A DNA stretch of 64,000 nucleotides. It comes from Acidovorax sp. NO-1. GTDB taxonomy: Bacteria; Pseudomonadota; Gammaproteobacteria; Burkholderiales; Burkholderiaceae_C. The notes under the pieces are model-generated. The model had not been told where the DNA came from and did no database searches. It saw only the letters and a list, made by a program, of their open reading frames with translations. The translations under genes and the position numbers were made by a program. Below are positions 16,781-25,471 of this stretch, one piece after another (the first letter of the stretch is position 1; each line of letters opens with the position of its first letter). Location: contig NZ_AGTS01000145.1 in the NCBI RefSeq assembly GCF_000238595.1, forward strand, positions 62,001-126,000. The letters run 5' to 3'.

Positions 16781-19579
16781 ATGCCCAGCCTGCCGCCGTC
16801 GCCCGCTCCACCCACGCCCCCCGCAGGCCGTGCCCATGTGGTCGCGCAATGGGCCCAGGCCCTGCGCAACCGGGCCAACAGCGCCGCCCTGCAAGCGCGG
16901 CCCCCGCTGACCGATGCCGAAGCCGCACAGGTGATGGCGCAATTGCGGGGCGAGGGAAGCCACCGAACTGCGTCAGCCCCACCCGATGGTGTTGCTAAGG
17001 GCCACTTCCGCCCGCGCATCACCCTCATGACCCTGGGCCGGGGCGACGGCCTGCTGGGCATGGCGCCCCAGGGCAAGCTGGGGCCGCGCGGCGACAGCGT
17101 GACGCTGGTGCAGATTGACTGGACCTACCGCACTGACGATGGAGCCCACTGGCAGACGCCTGCCCCCACGTCCATCCTCAACGCCCGCCCCGCCCCCGTG
17201 CAAGACCTGTTCGACACCGGCGGCCCGGTGGTGCGCATGCAGCGCAACCTGGGCGCCGAGGCCGACGCCATGGACCGCGTGTGGGACCTGGGCCTGATCC
17301 CCGTGGACGCGAGCAAGCTGCAATGGCGCCACCGCGCCGCTGCTGCCACGCTGGGCCCCGTGTGGACGCTGGCGCAGGAGGCGCACTTTGGCGACTTCTG
17401 GGCCGACGTGGTTCCGCTGCTGCGCGCCGAGGGCTGGAGCGTGGTGGTGCAGCCCGGCTTTGCACACGAAAGCGTGCCCGTGTTGCGCTGGAAGCTGCTG
17501 ATCGCCCCCGACACGGGCGAACTGCTGGGCAAGGAAGTGGACGGCCCGCTGGCCCTGCGCGAACGCCCCGTGCAAAAGCTGCAACTGCCCGAGCGCGAAG
17601 GCGCCTGGCTGCTGAGCCTCGGGATCGAGATCGACGGCGAAACGCTGGACCTAGCCCCCATGCTGGCCGACCTGCTGCGCCGCGATGCGCGCTGGCTCAA
17701 CGCGCAGCAGATGGCCGCTATCGACGACCTGGCCATCATTAAGCTGCGCGCACCGGGCGGCAAACGCATCGACGCGCCGGCCGGGCCGCTCAAGGCCATC
17801 GTGGGCGCCATGGTCGATCTGCTGACCGACCCGACCCGTAACCAGCGCAAGGATGGCGATCCGCTGCACCTGGGCGCGTGGGAGGCCCGCCGCATCGAAG
17901 CCCTGCGCGCCGGGCTGGTGCTGGCCCACCGCGTGGGTACGGTCAACGGCTGGAACAACGACTGGCAGCTGCAGGGCGACGTGGGCCTGGCCCAGCTCGC
18001 CCAGCGCCTGCGCACCATCGGCACCCCGCAGCCGGTGGCCGCGCCGCGGGGACTTCAGGTGCAACTGCGCCCCTATCAACTGGAGGGCCTGGCCTGGCTG
18101 CAGTACCTGCGCGCGCAGGGCCTGGGCGGCATATTGGCCGACGACATGGGCCTGGGCAAAACCGCACAGGCCCTGGCCCATGTGCTGGCCGAGAAAGAGG
18201 CAGGCCGTCTCACCCGCCCCGCCCTCGTCGTGCTGCCCACTTCGCTGCTCTTTAACTGGCAGGCCGAGGCCACCCGCATGGCCCCGGGTCTGCGCGTGCT
18301 GGCGCTGCACGGTGCGAGCCGTGGCCAGCGCTACCTGCAGATTGCCGACCACGACCTGGTGCTGACCACCTACCCGCTGCTCTGGCGCGATGTGGAAGCG
18401 CTGGCCGCACAGCCATTCCACCTGCTGATCCTTGACGAAGCGCAGATGGTGAAGAACGCGGGCAGCCGCAGCGCCCGCGCCCTACGCAAGCTGCAGGCTC
18501 CACACCTGCTGTGCCTGACGGGCACGCCGCTGGAGAACCACCTGAGCGAGCTGTGGGCACAGTTTGACTTTTTGATGCCCGGCTTTCTGAGCGATGTGCG
18601 CAGCTTCAACGCCCGCTGGCGCAAGCCCATCGAGGAGAACGGCGAAACCCTGCGCGCACAGCTGCTGTCGCAACGCGTGCGCCCTTTCATCCTGCGCCGC
18701 CGCAAGCAGGATGTAGCCACCGAGCTGCCGCCGCGCACCGAGGTCATCCAGCGCGTGCAGCTGCAGGGCAAACAACGCGAGCTGTACGAGGCCGTGCGCA
18801 CCACAGCCGACAAACAGGTGCGCCGCGCGCTGGAGCGCCAGAGCTTTGATGGCGCGCAGATCACCATCCTCGATGCGCTACTGAAATTGCGCCAGGTCTG
18901 CTGCGACCCCAGGTTGGTGAAGGGCACCACGAAGACGGCGCACACCATGGAGCGCGCCAAGCTGGAGCTGCTGGCCGACATGCTGCCCGCCCTGGTCGAC
19001 GAAGGCCGCCGCGTGCTGGTGTTCTCGCAGTTCACCGAAATGCTGGCACTGGCGGCCGAGTTGCTCGACACCCTGGCCCTGCCCTACCTCACCCTCACCG
19101 GCCAGACGCCGCCGCGCCTACGGGGCGCGGTGGTGCGGCAGTTCCAGGCACAGGACGCAACCAGCGCCCCCATCCTGCTGGTGAGCCTCAAGGCCGGGGG
19201 CCTCGGCCTGAACCTCACGGCCGCCGACACCGTGATCCACCTCGACCCGTGGTGGAACCCCGCCGTCGAAGAGCAGGCCACCGCCCGTGCCCACCGCATC
19301 GGGCAGAACCAGCCCGTGTTTGTCTACAAGCTGGTGGTGGAAGGCAGCATCGAAGAACGCATGCTGGAACTGCAGGCCCGCAAGGCCGCGCTGGCCCAGG
19401 GCGTGCTGGGCCACGACGCCGAGGGTGCGGTCAAGTTCAGCGAGGCCGACCTGCACGCCCTGCTGGCGCCTTTGAGTGAGCCAGTCAACAACCCGCTGGG
19501 CATTCCGGGCGAAGACGCGCTGCGCTGGGGCGGCACCGGCAAGCGCCGGCCCAGGCCGCTGCAGCCGCCAGAAGTTTGA
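16781..19579 (+). CDS. SNF2-family helicase-like ATPase
   Basis: 932 residues. Start at 16781 (MPSLPPSPAPPTPPAG); the longer frame upstream lies within the LuxR coding region. An N-terminal ~400-residue region without a motif I can name precedes the ATPase. Core motifs in order: DDMGLGKT (about residue 454, Walker A), LTTYPLL, LDEAQMVKN (about 550, Walker B), LTGTPLENHLSELW, FILRRRK, VFSQFTEML, LTGQTPPRLRG, VSLKAGGLGLNLT, HLDPWWNPAVE and ATARAHRIGQ (about 838). These translocate along double-stranded DNA to remodel protein-DNA complexes. A C-terminal short tail follows. No SWIM zinc motif is seen at the N-terminus. A palindromic repeat copy begins right at the stop codon. Confidence 0.94.
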   Translation: MPSLPPSPAPPTPPAGRAHVVAQWAQALRNRANSAALQARPPLTDAEAAQVMAQLRGEGSHRTASAPPDGVAKGHFRPRITLMTLGRGDGLLGMAPQGKLGPRGDSVTLVQIDWTYRTDDGAHWQTPAPTSILNARPAPVQDLFDTGGPVVRMQRNLGAEADAMDRVWDLGLIPVDASKLQWRHRAAAATLGPVWTLAQEAHFGDFWADVVPLLRAEGWSVVVQPGFAHESVPVLRWKLLIAPDTGELLGKEVDGPLALRERPVQKLQLPEREGAWLLSLGIEIDGETLDLAPMLADLLRRDARWLNAQQMAAIDDLAIIKLRAPGGKRIDAPAGPLKAIVGAMVDLLTDPTRNQRKDGDPLHLGAWEARRIEALRAGLVLAHRVGTVNGWNNDWQLQGDVGLAQLAQRLRTIGTPQPVAAPRGLQVQLRPYQLEGLAWLQYLRAQGLGGILADDMGLGKTAQALAHVLAEKEAGRLTRPALVVLPTSLLFNWQAEATRMAPGLRVLALHGASRGQRYLQIADHDLVLTTYPLLWRDVEALAAQPFHLLILDEAQMVKNAGSRSARALRKLQAPHLLCLTGTPLENHLSELWAQFDFLMPGFLSDVRSFNARWRKPIEENGETLRAQLLSQRVRPFILRRRKQDVATELPPRTEVIQRVQLQGKQRELYEAVRTTADKQVRRALERQSFDGAQITILDALLKLRQVCCDPRLVKGTTKTAHTMERAKLELLADMLPALVDEGRRVLVFSQFTEMLALAAELLDTLALPYLTLTGQTPPRLRGAVVRQFQAQDATSAPILLVSLKAGGLGLNLTAADTVIHLDPWWNPAVEEQATARAHRIGQNQPVFVYKLVVEGSIEERMLELQARKAALAQGVLGHDAEGAVKFSEADLHALLAPLSEPVNNPLGIPGEDALRWGGTGKRRPRPLQPPEV

Positions 19580-19636
19580 GTGTTTTTGGCCTCTATCGCT
19601 TATCCAGTAAGCGCTAAAAGCTATGAATTGTGTAGC
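19580..19636 (-). repeat. Dispersed palindromic repeat, copy 3
   Basis: GTGTTTTTGGCCTCTATCGC followed by TTATCCAGTAAGCGC and AGCTATGAATTGTGTAGC. It begins immediately after the SNF2 stop and runs over the last codons of the convergent DUF3592 gene, so it supplies part of that gene's C-terminus and stop region. Confidence 0.8.
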
Positions 19637-20253
19637 AAACCATCTGCCCTGCGCCGCGTTTTTCTGCCCCGCCGTCCCTGCCGGCGCGCGCCCACCGCCA
19701 TCATCAACATAAGCACACCAGCGCCGCCCGAGAAGCCTGCAATCACCAGGTTCAACACCAGCGGGCCAGCACGCAGACTGCGGTCCACCACCGATTCCGT
19801 CGGGTTCGCGGGGTTGACCCACACCTGCACCGACGTACCCGAGCGCTGCGCATTGTGCAGCCGGTCCGCCAGTTGCTGGTGAAAGCTGCGCCAGCTGTCC
19901 CCCGAGCCATCCACCGCAGCGCGCGTGCCGATGTACTGCGTGCCGTCTGCCTGATAGCGATAGCGCACCACGGTCGCGTAGTACGGGGCACCGCGTGCCA
20001 TTCTTCCCTGGTGCAAGCGCACAGACTCCACCAGCGCGGGCACGGGCTGCCATTGACGCATGCGCGACCAGTCGTAAACCGTGGGGCCCTCACTGAAGAC
20101 GAGCAGGGCCAGGCTTGTCGCCACAAGCATCAAGGCCACCAAGGTCAATACAAGCTGCGACCAGATTCCCACGCCGAAAGCGCCTTTCGATCCGAAAGAA
20201 GAAGGGGCGGCATTGTTTCGGCGCAGCCGTTTGCGCGCGCTGGCTTTACCCAC
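19621..20253 (-). CDS. DUF3592 membrane protein (short)
   Basis: 210 residues, start GTG at 20253, which overlaps the TAG stop of the upstream gene by one base (TAGTG), so translation is coupled. After a basic N-terminus (GKASARKRLRRN) come a membrane helix (LVLTLVALMLVATSLALLVF), a DUF3592 domain (DWSRMRQWQPVPALVESVRL, VVRYRYQADGTQYIGTRAA, VQVWVNPANPTESVVDRSL) and a second helix near the C-terminus (LVIAGFSGGAGVLMLMMAV). The same layout appears in the N-terminal third of the two large neighbours. Function of DUF3592 is not known; the domain probably faces the periplasm. Third gene of a tightly packed operon. Confidence 0.88.
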   Translation of the reverse strand: MGKASARKRLRRNNAAPSSFGSKGAFGVGIWSQLVLTLVALMLVATSLALLVFSEGPTVYDWSRMRQWQPVPALVESVRLHQGRMARGAPYYATVVRYRYQADGTQYIGTRAAVDGSGDSWRSFHQQLADRLHNAQRSGTSVQVWVNPANPTESVVDRSLRAGPLVLNLVIAGFSGGAGVLMLMMAVGARRQGRRGRKTRRRADGLLHNS

Positions 20254-22052
20254 TATGGCCCGTCCAGCGCGGTGTAGCCGCTGCGCGACTGCACCATCTG
20301 CATCAACTCCCGCGCAGCGGCCAGACCACGCACGCCCTCGGCCAGGGTGACGCGACCGCCCCCTTGAAGTTCTGCCACGAGGCGGTAGTTGGGCACGCTG
20401 GATGCGCCGGAGCGTGTGCCGCCACCCTCTTTGAGCCTCAGACCCACCACCTGCTCAGCGCGGGCCTGATGGCGGGCCATGACGAAGCCCAGCACGCGTC
20501 TTTCGGTCCACAGCCCCTGGCGGTCGATGTGCACGCGCAGGCTGTTGGCCAGCTCGTACAGTCCGCCGAGCAGGATGGCGCCCCCCGCCCCGCAAAACAC
20601 GATCGGGAACAGCATCGGTGCACCTTGTTTTCCTGCAAACCAACCCGCCCCGGCAAAAATGGCCCCGAACACCAGCACCATCAGCGAAGCGGCCCAGCGC
20701 CTGCCGGCGGCAAAGTAAAGCTCCACGCCGCCAGGCAGGGCTTGCACGCTCGCCAGGTCAGAAAGCTCCTGGGACATCAGTGCATGCAAGCCCGGGTGCT
20801 GCGTTGCATCGGCGCTCAGGCGGCTGGATATGGCGCCGGTGGCGTACACCGGCACGCCAAAGCCACGGGCAAACTTCAATCCCGGCGTGGTGCTTTGCAC
20901 CTCAACGCGCCAACCGTGGTGCTCTTGGGCCACGGGGTCTTGCGATGCAGGCAAGTGCGCAGGCACATCAAACCGAAAGCTCACGGCCACGCCATTGCCG
21001 TGGGGTTGCACCTGGGCCATGCCTTCCGCGCGCCACAGTTCGTGCTCGTTGTCTTCGTCATTGCCGCGGCCGCTGCCTTTTTCGTAGCGGGTGCACAGCA
21101 GCCGCGTGACAAAAACCAGGCCCGGCGCGTAGGCCACCGGCAGCGCCAGGGTGGCGCCAAAGTGGCCTCCTATCGCGCCAGGGAACGGGTCCAGCACCAG
21201 GCGAGCGTCGCCAAAACGGCGCGCATCGAACGTGGCGCGCACCGCCCACACCAGCAAACATGTGCCCAGCACGCCAAAAAATGCCATCGCACCCAAAGAC
21301 ACCCAACTGCCGCGCGCCCACGCTGCGGGCAGCTTGAGCACCATCAGCGGCATCGCCACCGCATTCCATACCAGTGCGATGACCCACGCGGTTTTGAGCG
21401 TTTCGCGCTGGTCCGACCGGATGCTGTTGTCGGCCCACTCTGCACGGTGTAGCCAGGGCGCAGGACCTTCATCGCTGCGTGTGGTCGCCTGCCCAGGCGG
21501 CTCGGTCAGCGTCCCGCGCCAGACAGCGCGGACAATTTTGGTCAGCACCACCAGGCCAAAGCCGCCCGCAAGCAGCGACATACCCAGCGCCAAACCCAGC
21601 AGACCGGGCCGCAGGCTGCGGTCGGCAATCGACTCGGCGGGGCGCTCGGGGTTCACCCACACCTGCACCGGCGTCCCCGTGTGCTGCGCGCTTTTCAGCC
21701 GTCGGCCCAGTTGCTCCTGAAAGCTGCCGATGTTGTCTGCCCGTTCGTGAATGGCTGCGCGCTGCCCGGTGTAGGTCACGCCAGCCACCTCATAGCGGTA
21801 GCGCACCGCCACGCTGTGCGTGGTGCCGCCTTTGCTGCCATGGTGGCTTTGCAGCGTGGCCGACTCCACCTGGGCGGATACCGGCTGCCAGCTTTGCATG
21901 CGCGCCCAGTCATAGATGGCAGGGGCCACCATCAGCACAAAGATGGCAACACCTGCTGCCGCAAACGGCAGGGCAAACAGCGCCAGCACCCACACGCCGC
22001 CCGGCATCTTCTGTCGGCTTGTCCCTTCGGGGGACGCCCGGCGCTGCCTCAC
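20253..22052 (-). CDS. Large DUF3592 membrane protein, paralogue A
   Basis: 599 residues. Start is GTG at 22052, overlapping the TGA of the upstream gene in GTGA. N-terminus: a membrane helix and a DUF3592 domain (ARMQSWQPVSAQVESATL, VAVRYRYEVAGVTYTGQRAA, VQVWVNPERPAESIADRSLR) followed by further helices. The middle contains DPFPGAIGGHFGATLALP and a beta-rich stretch with GFGVPVYATGA. Two more helices precede a soluble C-terminal part (RVHIDRQGLWTERRVLG). A protein of the same architecture and clear sequence kinship lies at 25472-27292 on the other side of the ada-alkB operon. No catalytic motif recognised; could be a membrane-bound sensor or envelope protein. Confidence 0.88.
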   Translation of the reverse strand: MRQRRASPEGTSRQKMPGGVWVLALFALPFAAAGVAIFVLMVAPAIYDWARMQSWQPVSAQVESATLQSHHGSKGGTTHSVAVRYRYEVAGVTYTGQRAAIHERADNIGSFQEQLGRRLKSAQHTGTPVQVWVNPERPAESIADRSLRPGLLGLALGMSLLAGGFGLVVLTKIVRAVWRGTLTEPPGQATTRSDEGPAPWLHRAEWADNSIRSDQRETLKTAWVIALVWNAVAMPLMVLKLPAAWARGSWVSLGAMAFFGVLGTCLLVWAVRATFDARRFGDARLVLDPFPGAIGGHFGATLALPVAYAPGLVFVTRLLCTRYEKGSGRGNDEDNEHELWRAEGMAQVQPHGNGVAVSFRFDVPAHLPASQDPVAQEHHGWRVEVQSTTPGLKFARGFGVPVYATGAISSRLSADATQHPGLHALMSQELSDLASVQALPGGVELYFAAGRRWAASLMVLVFGAIFAGAGWFAGKQGAPMLFPIVFCGAGGAILLGGLYELANSLRVHIDRQGLWTERRVLGFVMARHQARAEQVVGLRLKEGGGTRSGASSVPNYRLVAELQGGGRVTLAEGVRGLAAARELMQMVQSRSGYTALDGP

Positions 22053-22522
22053 GGCAGGTGATCGTAGGTGGATTTGGAGGGCACGTCCGCGTTTGAGAAA
22101 TACGGGTCCGGGTCCAGGCTCAGCAACTTGCCCTGCTGCGTCAGGATATAGGCGCTGCCGGTGTCGCGCCGAGGGCTGTTGGACACATACAGCCGCGCCT
22201 TGTCTGCGCGCCAGGTGCCGCGCATCAGCGTATCGCGCAGGGCTTTCTGTACAGCACTTTCAGAGGCTGCTGCGCCGCTGGATGTTTTCAGGTCGATGTT
22301 GATGATCTGCGCATCCGCCTGTATGACCAGCACCTGCCCGGTCAGAAAACCTGGGGGCGGCGTGCCGTTGATGCTGGCGACCTTCCAGCGACCGACCAGA
22401 GGGTGCGTGGCCGTGGTGTCCGCCGCGTGGGCCGTGGGGACCGGACCAAAAAGGGCGGCAAACAAGGCCAGCAGCAATGCGTTGCGCATGGGCGCCCTGC
22501 GGGGTTCACGGGTGTGTGGCAT
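22049..22522 (-). CDS. Small exported protein of unknown function
   Basis: 157 residues, start at 22522 because GGAGGGA lies just upstream; the frame could be opened earlier but without a site. A signal peptide begins at an internal Met (MRNALLLALFAALFGPVPTA, cleavage near AHAAD). The mature protein is beta-rich: HPLVGRWKVASINGTPPPGF, VLVIQADAQIINIDL, then GTWRADKARLYVSN. The pattern recalls small lipocalin-like or META-type envelope proteins but I cannot assign it. First gene of the operon with the two DUF3592 proteins (stop overlaps the next start), so the three proteins probably act together at the inner membrane/periplasm. Confidence 0.75.
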   Translation of the reverse strand: MPHTREPRRAPMRNALLLALFAALFGPVPTAHAADTTATHPLVGRWKVASINGTPPPGFLTGQVLVIQADAQIINIDLKTSSGAAASESAVQKALRDTLMRGTWRADKARLYVSNSPRRDTGSAYILTQQGKLLSLDPDPYFSNADVPSKSTYDHLP

Positions 22523-22650
22523 GAGATCTCCCTCCGAACTTTTGCTGTTTTGTATTGAGTTAATTCGCTGGCCTCGCGCTGGCGGCAAAACGCGTGCAGT
22601 TTAAAAGAACGGCAGCGCGAAAATTCCTGCGCCTTGTCTGCTTTATTTTT

Positions 22651-22710
22651 GGTGTTTTTGACCTCTATCGCTTATCGATAAAGCGCCAACAGCTATCAAA
22701 CTGAGAGTTT
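22651..22710 (-). repeat. Dispersed palindromic repeat, copy 4
   Basis: GGTGTTTTTGACCTCTATCG, then CTTATCGATAAAGCGCC and AACAGCTATCAAACTGA. Lies in the divergent gap (22523-22832) between the DUF3592 operon and ada, so it is near both promoters. The rest of this 310-base gap holds no gene that I can see. Confidence 0.85.
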
Positions 22711-22832
22711 TTTCCGCATTGCACGCAGCCTGCTGGCGTGGCGCAGAATTCAAAAGCAAGCTTCGGAGTGCGCATCACGCACCCCGTACCTAAAGTGCAC
22801 GGCATCGCAAACCACCGTGTGAGCCATGCACC

Positions 22833-24029
22833 ATGAACCCGAACGCCACCCGCACCCACAGCAACGCCAACGCACTGACACGACACTTCGTCGCCATGCC
22901 CACCCGCGCCACACCATCCGCCAAGGCCGCACAGGCCGCCGCCACCCAGGCCGACCCGCGCTGGGCGGCAGTGGCGGCGCGCAGCGCAGCGGCGGACGGC
23001 AGCTTCTGGTATTCGGTGCAGACCACGGGCGTGTACTGCCGCCCCAGTTGTGCTGCGCGTGCACCCCGGCCGGAGAACGTGCGGTTTCACGACAGCTGCG
23101 CGGATGCAGAAGCCGCAGGCTTTCGCCCCTGCCAACGCTGCAAGCCCCGGCAGCCCACGGCGTTGTCGCACCACGCCGCGCTGGTCACCGAGGCCTGCCG
23201 CATCATCGAAGGCGCTGCCGCCGGTGAAGCGCCCACGCTGGATGCGTTGGCCGCCCAGATGGGCCTGAGCCCGTCGCACCTGCACCGCATCTTCAAGCAG
23301 TCCACGGGCCTCACGCCCAAGGCGTATGCCGCCGCCCAGCGTGCGCAGCGCCTGCGCAGTGCGCTCGACAACGCACACACGGCCTCGGTGACGGACGCGA
23401 TCTACAGCGCGGGTTACCCGTCCAGCAGCCGCTTTTACGAACAATCGGCCCAGGTCCTGGGCATGACGCCCAGCCACTACCGCGCGGGGGGTGCGGCGCA
23501 AGACATCCGCTTTGCGATCGGCCAGTGCTCGCTGGGTGCCATCTTGGTGGCGCAAAGCGACCGGGGCATCTGCGCGATCTTGCTGGGGGACGATGCCGAC
23601 ACCCTGGCGCGCGACCTGCAGGACCGGTTTGCGCACGCCCACCTGATCGGCGGGGATGCCGCGTTTGAAGCCCTGGTGGCGCAGGTGGTGGCATTTGTCG
23701 AGGCCCCGGGCCTGAGGCTGAACCTGCCGCTGGACGTGCGCGGCACGGCGTTTCAGCAACGCGTGTGGCAGGCCCTGCAGGCCATCCCCGCCGGGCAGAC
23801 TGCAAGCTATGCCGAGGTGGCCCAGCGCATAGGTGCCCCCACCGCCGTGCGCGCCGTGGCGCAGGCCTGCGCGGCCAATGCGCTGGCGGTGGCCATACCC
23901 TGCCACCGGGTGGTGAAAAGTGATGGCGCGTTGTCGGGCTACCGGTGGGGCGTGGAACGCAAACGTGCGCTGCTGGCGCGTGAAGCCGCGCCAGAGCCCG
24001 CACAACCGCTGGCGGAGAAGGTGGCATGA
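22833..24029 (+). CDS. ada: Ada: alkylation-response regulator and O6-methylguanine-DNA methyltransferase
   Basis: 398 residues. The N-terminal zinc domain has all four cysteines (C69, C73, C100, C103); C69 in VYCRPSC corresponds to the phosphotriester methyl acceptor that turns Ada into an activator. An AraC-type helix-turn-helix follows (MGLSPSHLHRIFKQSTGLTP and the second helix pair to about residue 215). The C-terminal methyltransferase domain has the acceptor C357 in IPCHRVVKSDGALSGYRWG. The protein repairs O6-methylguanine and methylphosphotriesters and switches on the adaptive response. The first ~40 residues are an extra Ala/Thr-rich leader. It overlaps the next gene by ATGA, so ada, the oxygenase and alkB form one operon. 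Confidence 0.96.
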   Translation: MNPNATRTHSNANALTRHFVAMPTRATPSAKAAQAAATQADPRWAAVAARSAAADGSFWYSVQTTGVYCRPSCAARAPRPENVRFHDSCADAEAAGFRPCQRCKPRQPTALSHHAALVTEACRIIEGAAAGEAPTLDALAAQMGLSPSHLHRIFKQSTGLTPKAYAAAQRAQRLRSALDNAHTASVTDAIYSAGYPSSSRFYEQSAQVLGMTPSHYRAGGAAQDIRFAIGQCSLGAILVAQSDRGICAILLGDDADTLARDLQDRFAHAHLIGGDAAFEALVAQVVAFVEAPGLRLNLPLDVRGTAFQQRVWQALQAIPAGQTASYAEVAQRIGAPTAVRAVAQACAANALAVAIPCHRVVKSDGALSGYRWGVERKRALLAREAAPEPAQPLAEKVA

Positions 24030-24781
24030 ACGCTGTCCAGCTGCCTCACCACCCCGATCCGCAGAACGACGACTGGGCGCAGCGTGCGGCCTCCATCGAC
24101 TGGCCAACAACCACCGAGGCCCTGCACCAGCAAGGCAACGCGGTACTGCCGCAACTGCTCAGTGCCACCGAATGCGCCGCGCTGGCCCGCCTGTATGGCA
24201 ACGCGGATGAGCGCACCTTCCGCAGCCGCGTGGTGATGCAGCGCCACGGCTTTGGCCAGGGCGAATACCGGTACTTCAGCTACCCGCTGCCCGATGTGGT
24301 GGCCGGGCTGCGCGAGGCGCTATACCCGCACCTGGCGCCCATTGCCAACCAGTGGAACGCCGCCATGGGCCTGGCCGTGCGCTACCCCGCGCAGCATGCC
24401 GACTTCATCGCCCGCTGCCACGCCGCGGGCCAGGTGCGCCCCACCCCGCTGCTGCTGCAATACGGCGCTGGCGACTACAACTGCCTGCACCAGGACCTGT
24501 ATGGCGAGCACGTGTTTCCGCTGCAGGTCGCGGTGCTGCTGTCAGAGCCCGGGCGCGACTTCACGGGCGGTGAATTCGTGCTGACCGAGCAGCGCCCGCG
24601 CATGCAGTCGCGGGCCGAGGTGGTGCCGCTTTTGCGCGGCGACGCCGTGGTGTTTGCCGTGCACTACCGCCCCGTGCAGGGCACGCGCGGGCCGTACCGG
24701 GTGCAGATGCGACATGGCGTTAGCCGCTTGCGCAGCGGGCGGCGGCACACACTGGGCATCATTTTTCATGATGCTGAATGA
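24026..24781 (+). CDS. 2OG-Fe(II) oxygenase, predicted DNA-repair dioxygenase
   Basis: 251 residues; start overlaps the ada stop (ATGA at 24026). Iron ligands are visible as H155 and D157 in NCLHQDLYGEHVFPLQ and H230 in MRHGVSRLRSGRRHTLG, with R240 a candidate 2-oxoglutarate-binding residue. The double-stranded beta-helix block TGGEFVLTEQRPRMQSRAEV lies between. The family commonly sits with ada and alkB genes and is predicted to act oxidatively on damaged DNA; direct biochemistry is not something I can cite. Unlike AlkB it lacks the nucleotide-recognition lid seen in the next gene. Alternative: protein or tRNA hydroxylase. Confidence 0.9.
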   Translation: MNAVQLPHHPDPQNDDWAQRAASIDWPTTTEALHQQGNAVLPQLLSATECAALARLYGNADERTFRSRVVMQRHGFGQGEYRYFSYPLPDVVAGLREALYPHLAPIANQWNAAMGLAVRYPAQHADFIARCHAAGQVRPTPLLLQYGAGDYNCLHQDLYGEHVFPLQVAVLLSEPGRDFTGGEFVLTEQRPRMQSRAEVVPLLRGDAVVFAVHYRPVQGTRGPYRVQMRHGVSRLRSGRRHTLGIIFHDAE

Positions 24782-24805
24782 CTGCCCCCAGGGATTGACC
24801 GCGTG

Positions 24806-25459
24806 ATGACCCCCAGCCTTTTCGACGACCCGCCCCAGCCTGCCCAGCCGCCCGAGGTGCTGGAGCCCGGCGCCATGGTGCTGCGCGGCTTTGCGCTGGA
24901 AAAGGCGGCAGACCTGCTGCAAGCGGTGCAGCAGATCACGGCCCAAGCGCCCTTCAGGCACCTCATCACCCCCGGCGGCCTGCGCATGTCGGTGGCGATG
25001 ACCAACTGTGGAAAGCTGGGCTGGGTGAGCGACCGAAACGGCTACCGCTACGACCCCCTCGACCCCGACGGCGGCAAACCCTGGCCTGCGATGCCGCCGC
25101 TGTTCCGTCAGCTGGCGCTCGAAGCGGCTGCAACTGCCGGCTTCCCCGGCTTTGCGCCCGATGCCTGCCTCATCAACCGCTACGCGCCAGGGACCCGGCT
25201 GTCGCTGCACCAGGACCGGGATGAAGGCAACTACGCGCACCCCATCGTGTCGGTGTCACTGGGCATCCCGGCCGTGTTTCTGTGGGGCGGAGCCCAGCGG
25301 GCCGGCAACGCGCGGCGCATTGCGCTGATGCATGGCGACGTGGTGGTGTGGGGCGGCCCGGCGCGGCTGCGCTTTCATGGCGTGTTGCCGCTGCCGGAGG
25401 GCACGCACCCACTGACGGGTGCCCACCGCATCAACCTCACGTTTCGCAAGGCGGGCTGA
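24806..25459 (+). CDS. alkB: DNA oxidative demethylase AlkB
   Basis: 217 residues from ATG 24806 (a GTG three bases earlier is also possible; AGGGA lies upstream). AlkB uses iron, 2-oxoglutarate and oxygen to remove methyl groups from 1-methyladenine and 3-methylcytosine. Ligands: H135 and D137 in LSLHQDRDE and H191 in LRFHGVLPLP; R208 and R214 near the C-terminus (HRINLTFRKAG) bind 2-oxoglutarate. The substrate-lid features GYRYDPLDPDGGKPWPAMP and CLINRYAPGTR are typical of the E. coli type. Third gene of the adaptive-response operon, 24 bases after the oxygenase, so it should be induced by methylated Ada. It ends 12 bases from the convergent DUF3592 paralogue. Confidence 0.96.
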   Translation: MTPSLFDDPPQPAQPPEVLEPGAMVLRGFALEKAADLLQAVQQITAQAPFRHLITPGGLRMSVAMTNCGKLGWVSDRNGYRYDPLDPDGGKPWPAMPPLFRQLALEAAATAGFPGFAPDACLINRYAPGTRLSLHQDRDEGNYAHPIVSVSLGIPAVFLWGGAQRAGNARRIALMHGDVVVWGGPARLRFHGVLPLPEGTHPLTGAHRINLTFRKAG

Positions 25460-25471
25460 CCCGCACCCCGT

